Below, piece by piece: positions 7,419-11,739 of a DNA stretch of 11,739 nucleotides (positions are counted from its first letter, which is position 1; each line of letters opens with the position of its first letter). Made by a program: the position numbers and the translations under genes. The notes under the pieces were generated by a model. The model was not told where the DNA came from and ran no database searches. It saw nothing but the letters and a program-made list of their open reading frames with translations. Source of the DNA: JAFGPJ01 sp964439135 (lineage in GTDB: Bacteria > Planctomycetota > Phycisphaerae > Sedimentisphaerales > Anaerobacaceae); contig CAYTNN010000149.1 in assembly GCA_964439135.1 (NCBI GenBank), forward strand, positions 1 to 11,739, written 5' to 3'.

Positions 7419-7437
7419 ATATTATGTGTATAGTATG

Positions 7438-7466
7438 ATTGTACGCTTAAAACTCGGAAAGGTCAA
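7438..7466 (-). promoter_or_regulatory. Sigma-70-type promoter of the coiled-coil/microprotein gene pair
   Basis: On the minus strand TTGACC (7466-7461) is followed after 17 bases by TACAAT (7443-7438); each hexamer is one mismatch from consensus. The predicted start near 7431 gives a leader of about 225 nt before the TTG start at 7206. Confidence 0.6.
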
Positions 7467-7552
7467 GTTATTTTTGGTAAATAGCCTAAATTAAAATGCA
7501 CGGTAAAAATCCACGATGCCACGTCTGATAACAAACGATTTTCAGGTACTAT

Positions 7553-8596
7553 TTAGTTCATTTTACACTGAAAAACGGCCTTGGCGGCTGCAATACGCAC
7601 AAATTTCGACTCATTTTTCAGTAATTGGGGCAGAAATTTTTCCAGGGCCGGTGTGCATATTTCACCTATTGCCAGCGCAGTAAGCACGTTGGCCCGCTCA
7701 ACTGCCTCCCTATCCAGACCGGCAGTGAGATTTTTTTCGAAAACATCGAGAACTTCCGTTTCACCGATTCTGTCCCGAAGCCTGCCAAGTTGCTCGGCGG
7801 CTGCCAGGCGGACTTCTAATACATTATCATCCAACTTGGTAACCAGGATATCTCTGGCCTTTGAAGTGCCAAGAAGCCCCATTGCTCTTATGCCCATAAT
7901 TCTGTCATCTGCAAAAGCACTGTAAACTATTGCCCATAACTTTTGTAATACCTCATCATCACCGAGTCTGGCCCTGGCCTCTAATATCTGAAACCTGACC
8001 TTATCATTGGTATTTTTATCTTCCTGTGCCGATTTGAGTAAATTCAATGAGCCTTTGTCCCCCGTTTTACCGAGCAGAAAAGCAGCGTTCGCTCTAACCG
8101 TCTGATCGTTGCTGTTTATCGCTTTGCGAATAACTTCGAAATACTCGGCCGAGCCAAGCCTCCCCATCGCATAAGAGGCTGCAACAATTACATTTACATC
8201 TTTATCCTTTAACAATGGGCTCACCGAGTTTTTCGCTGGAGAGTATTGCATATCGCCTACAGCCAAAGCCGCTGCAAATCGAACAGGTGTAAATTCATCC
8301 TGAAGAAGCCTCAGTACATTAGGCATCAATTTAATTTGTCCGGTGGTAGCGATCACTTCGATAGCATTAACTCTGGCCACCGGATTGGTATCGGCCAGAG
8401 CATTTTGTATAATCCGATAGGCTTCCGCCTGGGGGGAAGCTATGTTAGTAACGTAGAAATCTCCCAACATTGATTGTGAGGAGTCTTCGCACCCGAAGAC
8501 AAAAACAGCCACGCACGCGAAAAGCGAGGCATAAGCGATGCAAGCATTTATATTTTTGTGCTTTTGCGTTTTATTGTTTGTGGATATGCTTGCCAT
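7553..8596 (-). CDS. HEAT-repeat lipoprotein
   Basis: The protein has 347 residues from the ATG at 8596. Its N-terminus is a polar region with lysines, a hydrophobic segment (about 19-34) and the lipobox VFGC with the lipidated cysteine at 36. The remainder is a series of about 30-residue helical repeats of HEAT/PBS-lyase type, with recurring patterns such as VRFAAALAVGDM, VIVAASYAMGRLG, VRANAAFLLGKTG, VRLAAAEQLGRLR and VRIAAAKAVF. Such solenoids are protein-binding scaffolds; the partner is unknown. It would be anchored to a membrane facing the periplasm. The ATG at 8596 is chosen over a TTG at 8617 because AGGGA lies seven bases before it. The gene overlaps the end of lnt by 26 bp, implying translational coupling to the enzyme that completes lipoprotein acylation. 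A promoter for the next gene follows. Confidence 0.88.
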   Translation of the reverse strand: MASISTNNKTQKHKNINACIAYASLFACVAVFVFGCEDSSQSMLGDFYVTNIASPQAEAYRIIQNALADTNPVARVNAIEVIATTGQIKLMPNVLRLLQDEFTPVRFAAALAVGDMQYSPAKNSVSPLLKDKDVNVIVAASYAMGRLGSAEYFEVIRKAINSNDQTVRANAAFLLGKTGDKGSLNLLKSAQEDKNTNDKVRFQILEARARLGDDEVLQKLWAIVYSAFADDRIMGIRAMGLLGTSKARDILVTKLDDNVLEVRLAAAEQLGRLRDRIGETEVLDVFEKNLTAGLDREAVERANVLTALAIGEICTPALEKFLPQLLKNESKFVRIAAAKAVFQCKMN

Positions 8597-10319
8597 TTGG
8601 CCGTCCCTGATTAACAAGTTTTTTGTTTTTAGCTCTGAAAATTCTTCCCGAAAGCAATAGTATTATGAGTAAAATAACACAGACTTCACAACAAAAATCC
8701 AGCCATTCGCCGTATTTGCTGAAAATAGTTGCCCTGTTATCGATGGGTATTCTTTCGACGAACCATCCCGCCATGCCTGTCCGGTCTGTCGCCCCTACAG
8801 GTAAATCACCCGCTATAAAACCGTTTCTTATGCGTCCGGCACTATCGATAAGACAACTGATGCCGGTGTTGACGCTTCGCAGGACGGCAAGCCGGTTCTC
8901 GACCGCGCGGAACACACAAACCGCCGCATGCTGGGACAATTCGGCGCTCGGTATCACTTCATCGTCATTGAATAAAACGAACCAGCCGTCGTTGCTGATA
9001 TTCACCAGCCAGTCGAGCCTCTTGCGGCCCTGTTCGTCCAGGGCAAACTTTCGTCCGATCTCCGGGACGGTGTCCTCGTAACAAATCATCACACCGAATT
9101 TGTAAACCTGTGCATGGTTACCTTCGACGCCGGTCATCTCGAAAATCGTGTATTCGCTGCCTGCATCGAGTGAATAATCGAAATTGTAAGGGATGAACTT
9201 GATCTTCATCAGCAGCTCATAAAACCACGACAGAGACTTCCTCAACGGCAACACTTCCCCGAACGGCACCAGGTGGATTTTGTTGTAAACTTCCTTCGCT
9301 TTGTCACCGTTTCTCTTGTACATAAAAGCCGAATTGAACCTCTGTATCATTCGGATTTCGAAATTATTCTCTATTTTGGGGCTGCCCCCGTACGCTCCTA
9401 CGAGTACGAAAGCCGTATCTTTCGCGTGTTCCCGAAGCGTCTTATCAAAAACATTCCTGGGGTCAGAAGGATCCAAAAGTCTCAGCACTTCGGGATTTAA
9501 CGTAGCCTGCACCATCGTCTCGGGCCAGACTATCAACTCGGCTCCGGCCTGTGCTGCGGTCTTGCTCTGCTCCATCAGTCCGGCGAATAAATCTTCGCCG
9601 GACTCGAACGTCCTTTTGACCGACTGAGGCACATTTGATTGAAGCGACGCCGCCAGCGGCCCTTCTGTTACACATTCGGCCTCCTGGTCGATCCGCCACC
9701 ACCCATAGGCAAAAGCGCCAACCACCGCTGCACAAACTATTGCCGTGCCGGCAAACTGAACCAGCGTAAAACCCTTCTTTTGGCGGACAGCCACGATCAA
9801 CTCAGCCAGCAGGCCGTTGACCATCGCTATCAGGAACGAAACACCGCCGGCGCCGAAAATGTCGGCGATTTGAATCAGCGTAACGTTTTTATACTGGCTG
9901 TGGGCCAGAAACCGCCAGAAAAAACCGCCCAAAAAGAAGCCCTGCATCCGCTCGATGCCGACGATTAATATAGCCGCCGCCAAAAACAGCGGCACTTTCT
10001 TCGTCCGGCAATAACGCAGGCACAGCGCCAGCACGGGCCACAGCAGCGCCGTGTACAGGCAGAACAAAAGCCAGCCGACAATCGTCACCGGGGCGACCCA
10101 GTACAAATTTCCCAGCCAGTAACAGAGTGAAATAACGAAGCCGAAAAGAAATAATCGCCGAGGCCTGGTCTTCGGCGAACAGGCAATAATAAAAGGCACA
10201 AACGCCACCCACGCCAGCGGCGCCAGGCCTATCGGAGCCTGAATCACCGTCAGCATCACAGCAGTGCCGATAAACGGCAGGGCAACAAGCAGATTTTTTT
10301 TCATCCGTATATTTTTCAA
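8571..10319 (-). CDS. lnt: Apolipoprotein N-acyltransferase
   Basis: The 582-residue protein has about six N-terminal membrane segments (to about residue 208), a periplasmic nitrilase-fold domain (about 220-525) and a last membrane helix (about 540-557). The catalytic triad is visible: E267 in VWPET, K347 in YNKIHLVPFGE and C413 in GVMICYED; NISNDGWF (440-447) is a further family motif. It transfers an acyl chain from phospholipid to the free amino group of the diacylglyceryl-cysteine of lipoproteins in the inner membrane. It is longer than E. coli Lnt (512). The start is placed at TTG 10319, which overlaps the methyltransferase stop as TTGA and has AAAGGA nine bases upstream. An ATG five codons later (10304) lacks a Shine-Dalgarno but remains possible. 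The downstream gene encodes a predicted lipoprotein and overlaps this one. Confidence 0.95.
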   Translation of the reverse strand: MKNIRMKKNLLVALPFIGTAVMLTVIQAPIGLAPLAWVAFVPFIIACSPKTRPRRLFLFGFVISLCYWLGNLYWVAPVTIVGWLLFCLYTALLWPVLALCLRYCRTKKVPLFLAAAILIVGIERMQGFFLGGFFWRFLAHSQYKNVTLIQIADIFGAGGVSFLIAMVNGLLAELIVAVRQKKGFTLVQFAGTAIVCAAVVGAFAYGWWRIDQEAECVTEGPLAASLQSNVPQSVKRTFESGEDLFAGLMEQSKTAAQAGAELIVWPETMVQATLNPEVLRLLDPSDPRNVFDKTLREHAKDTAFVLVGAYGGSPKIENNFEIRMIQRFNSAFMYKRNGDKAKEVYNKIHLVPFGEVLPLRKSLSWFYELLMKIKFIPYNFDYSLDAGSEYTIFEMTGVEGNHAQVYKFGVMICYEDTVPEIGRKFALDEQGRKRLDWLVNISNDGWFVLFNDDEVIPSAELSQHAAVCVFRAVENRLAVLRSVNTGISCLIDSAGRIRNGFIAGDLPVGATDRTGMAGWFVERIPIDNRATIFSKYGEWLDFCCEVCVILLIILLLSGRIFRAKNKKLVNQGRPNGKHIHKQ

Positions 10320-11263
10320 CCGGTCAAATCCTTTAAAGCCATTGCTACAACCTTTTCGCTGTATTGCTTTTGCTTGTTCATTCGCACCGCGAGTTGATTT
10401 GTGAAATGCTTCAGTAAATCTTTGTCTGCAACGATTTCTCTTGGTGTTCTTCTGATATCAACCGATAGCCGCTTTAGTTCATCCAATTCAGTAACGTTGA
10501 AAAAAAGGTCACTTGAACGTTGTTTTTTCAATTGGGCGAGGCGTTTGTTTGTGTTTGTGACGTACTGTTCGGAGATTTCCACGCCGATATAGCCCCTTCC
10601 CAATTGACACGCTGCTGCTGCTGTTGTTCCCGAGCCGCTGAAAGGATCGAGCACGCAGTCGCCCGGATTCGAGCTTGCCGCTATGATTCTCTTCAGCAGG
10701 CTTTCCGGCATCTGGCAGGGGTGCCAGCCGGCACGTTCCTTAAATGTTCCGCACACCCGCGGGTATCCACCCCAAACGTCATCGGGCATCTTACCCACGG
10801 GATTGGCGCGTTTGTCGTTATATATGAGCTGCCTGTCCGAAGGAACGCGGACCGCATAGTCGTTAAAAATAAAATTGGTCTCGTCGTTGACAAAGTAAAA
10901 AATATGTGTGTGCGCCCGTGCGAATTTGGTTTTTGTCTGCTGGCCGAAGGTGTAATGCCATATTATCCAGTTTCGCATAATCAGGCCAAGCTCGTCGGCG
11001 AGGACCTTGACGTTCGCGGCGTAATCGTCACCGATAGCAATGTAGAATGAGCCGTGCGGCTTGAGGACTTTCTTGCAGGCGATCATCCAATCCTTTGTCC
11101 AGGTGATGTAGTTTTTCTTTTTGACCTTGTCGTAGTACTTGTCGTACTTATAGCCGATATTGAATGGCGGGTCGGCAAAGATAAGGTCGGCAAAGGGTTC
11201 ATTAACCTTTCCCAAAACTTCTATACAATCGCCGCAAATTATCCTGTTAAGAAACTTCTGCAT
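10316..11263 (-). CDS. Site-specific DNA methyltransferase, beta class (N6-adenine or N4-cytosine)
   Basis: The 315-residue protein carries the catalytic motif IV DPPF (31-34) before the S-adenosylmethionine motif I DPFSGSGTT (206-214). This order defines beta-class amino-methyltransferases (the group of M.HinfI and CcrM). HPCQMPESLLKRII (181-194) is the conserved segment just before motif I. About 65 residues after residue 245 form a charged C-terminal extension that could contact DNA. It would methylate the exocyclic amino group of adenine or cytosine in a short DNA target; the target is not readable here. No restriction endonuclease lies in the window, so it looks like an orphan, though genes further right were not seen beyond the PEP-CTERM end. 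It is the first gene of an operon with lnt and the HEAT lipoprotein. The ATG at 11263 has no Shine-Dalgarno, and the best promoter predicts transcription starting at this ATG. Confidence 0.93.
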   Translation of the reverse strand: MQKFLNRIICGDCIEVLGKVNEPFADLIFADPPFNIGYKYDKYYDKVKKKNYITWTKDWMIACKKVLKPHGSFYIAIGDDYAANVKVLADELGLIMRNWIIWHYTFGQQTKTKFARAHTHIFYFVNDETNFIFNDYAVRVPSDRQLIYNDKRANPVGKMPDDVWGGYPRVCGTFKERAGWHPCQMPESLLKRIIAASSNPGDCVLDPFSGSGTTAAAACQLGRGYIGVEISEQYVTNTNKRLAQLKKQRSSDLFFNVTELDELKRLSVDIRRTPREIVADKDLLKHFTNQLAVRMNKQKQYSEKVVAMALKDLTG

Positions 11264-11269
11264 GGCGAT

Positions 11270-11297
11270 ATATTAGAGGTTTCTGCTTAGTATGCAA
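11270..11297 (-). promoter_or_regulatory. Candidate promoter giving a leaderless methyltransferase mRNA
   Basis: On the minus strand TTGCAT (11297-11292), a 16-base spacer and TAATAT (11275-11270) form a reasonable sigma-70 promoter. Counting the last -10 base as -7 puts +1 at 11263, the A of the ATG. This fits the absence of a Shine-Dalgarno before that gene. Confidence 0.4.
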
Positions 11298-11418
11298 GAA
11301 AGAATTGATTTCGTTAGCTGTAATACTGAACGCAACTCAGTCTTTAGCCCCTTGAACCGTCCTGTCCCGACGGTACTCGGCCTGACTGCCGGCGCGGAAA
11401 TACTCTTTTGCTTTACCG

Positions 11419-11434
11419 GCCGAGCATGCTCGGC
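11419..11434. repeat. 16-bp perfect palindrome
   Basis: GCCGAGCATGCTCGGC reads identically on both strands. Its left part also belongs to GGCCGAG (11418-11424), which is a perfect inverted match to CTCGGCC (11376-11382). A further hairpin ACCGTC/GACGGT with a seven-base loop spans 11356-11374. The 259-bp gap 11264-11522 holds these repeats and the terminator but no convincing gene. The palindrome could be an operator or an RNA hairpin; neither is established. Confidence 0.55.
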
Positions 11435-11440
11435 ACACGA

Positions 11441-11475
11441 AAAAGGGCTGAGAGCACAAAACTCTCAGCCCTTTT
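11441..11475 (-). terminator. Bidirectional intrinsic terminator
   Basis: A perfect 14-bp stem (AAAAGGGCTGAGAG at 11441-11454 with its complement at 11462-11475) encloses a seven-base loop and has A/T runs at both outer ends. On the minus strand the stem ends in TTTTT, 48 bp after the stop of the PEP-CTERM protein gene, which it most likely terminates. It also separates that gene from the methyltransferase operon. Confidence 0.88.
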
Positions 11476-11522
11476 GATTCATAAATCTCAGGTTTCTTTT
11501 CAACCCATCTGGTCCGGGTCTA

Positions 11523-11739
11523 TCATGCATGTTTACGCAATTTGACCCCAGCTACACTCAAGCCGAGCATCCCAAGAAGAACAGCACCCGGCACGGGGAC
11601 GGGAACGATCTTGCCCCACAGCAAAGTAGTATTGTCATAACCTTCAATCGACGAGAATTGGCTAAGCGGGGCGAGTGGGTCCGAGCCAAAGCCCAGAAGC
11701 TGCAATGTATATAACATTCCGCCGATGTCGAACGTCTCA
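11523..11739 (-). CDS. PEP-CTERM-sorted exported protein (N-terminus outside window)
   Basis: The last 72 codons of a gene enter from the right edge and end in TGA at 11523-11525. The C-terminus has the three parts of a PEP-CTERM sorting signal: a VPVPGA motif (variant of the VPEP core), a hydrophobic helix (AVLLGMLGLSVAG) and a basic end (VKLRKHA). Such proteins are exported and processed at the membrane by an exosortase, which must be encoded elsewhere. The preceding residues (FDIGGMLYTLQLLGF, then IEGYDNTTLLWGKI) belong to the end of the extracellular domain, whose function cannot be told. The frame is open through the edge, so the internal ATG at 11717 is not the true start. Confidence 0.85.
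   Translation of the reverse strand, partial: ETFDIGGMLYTLQLLGFGSDPLAPLSQFSSIEGYDNTTLLWGKIVPVPVPGAVLLGMLGLSVAGVKLRKHA

Noticed and set aside
8596..8617. Upstream TTG start for the HEAT lipoprotein
   Set aside because: It adds seven residues with no Shine-Dalgarno; the ATG at 8596 has AGGGA at good spacing and leaves a normal lipoprotein signal.
10520..11050. Open frame of 176 codons on the plus strand inside the methyltransferase gene
   Set aside because: Antisense to the catalytic motifs of the methyltransferase; no family resemblance.

Overview
The window looks like chromosomal DNA from a planctomycete of the Phycisphaerae type. Three points support this. The right edge carries a PEP-CTERM-sorted exported protein with the tail VPVPGAVLLGMLGLSVAG. 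The left edge carries a pseudopilin-like segment (NLSGMGKAMLIYANDYEDEL) of a kind abundant in that class. There is also a HEAT-repeat lipoprotein and a coiled-coil membrane protein in the style of that lineage. The assignment rests on remembered sequence style, not on a search. All recognised genes are on the minus strand except one Nudix hydrolase.

Layout from left to right: (1) the N-terminal part of a zinc-ribbon/DUF4190/pseudopilin-like membrane protein (minus, cut by the left edge); (2) a Nudix hydrolase (plus), convergent with the next gene; (3) a rod-shape operon read leftward in the order mreB (GTG start), mreC, mreD, mrdA (penicillin-binding protein 2), with a near-consensus sigma-70 promoter at 6082-6110; (4) just upstream of that promoter, a 52-residue single-pass membrane microprotein and a 293-residue protein with one membrane helix, a long coiled coil and a small C-terminal beta-type domain; this pair has its own promoter at 7438-7466 and a roughly 225-nt leader rich in inverted repeats; (5) a tightly packed trio read leftward: an orphan beta-class DNA methyltransferase, lnt (apolipoprotein N-acyltransferase) and a HEAT-repeat lipoprotein, the last overlapping lnt; (6) a 259-bp gap with a 16-bp perfect palindrome and a strong bidirectional terminator; (7) the C-terminal end of the PEP-CTERM protein, cut by the right edge.

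Functionally the centre of the window is cell-envelope biogenesis. MreB filaments, MreC, MreD and PBP2 would form the elongation machine for lateral peptidoglycan synthesis; no rodA is visible here. Lnt finishes lipoprotein maturation, and the gene translated directly after it encodes a predicted lipoprotein. The coiled-coil protein resembles MreC in layout (helix, coiled coil, beta domain) and sits immediately upstream of mreB, so it and the microprotein are candidate, unproven accessories of the rod system.

The least explained material is the structured leader at 7264-7418, the microprotein at 6122-6280, and the predicted leaderless start of the methyltransferase operon.
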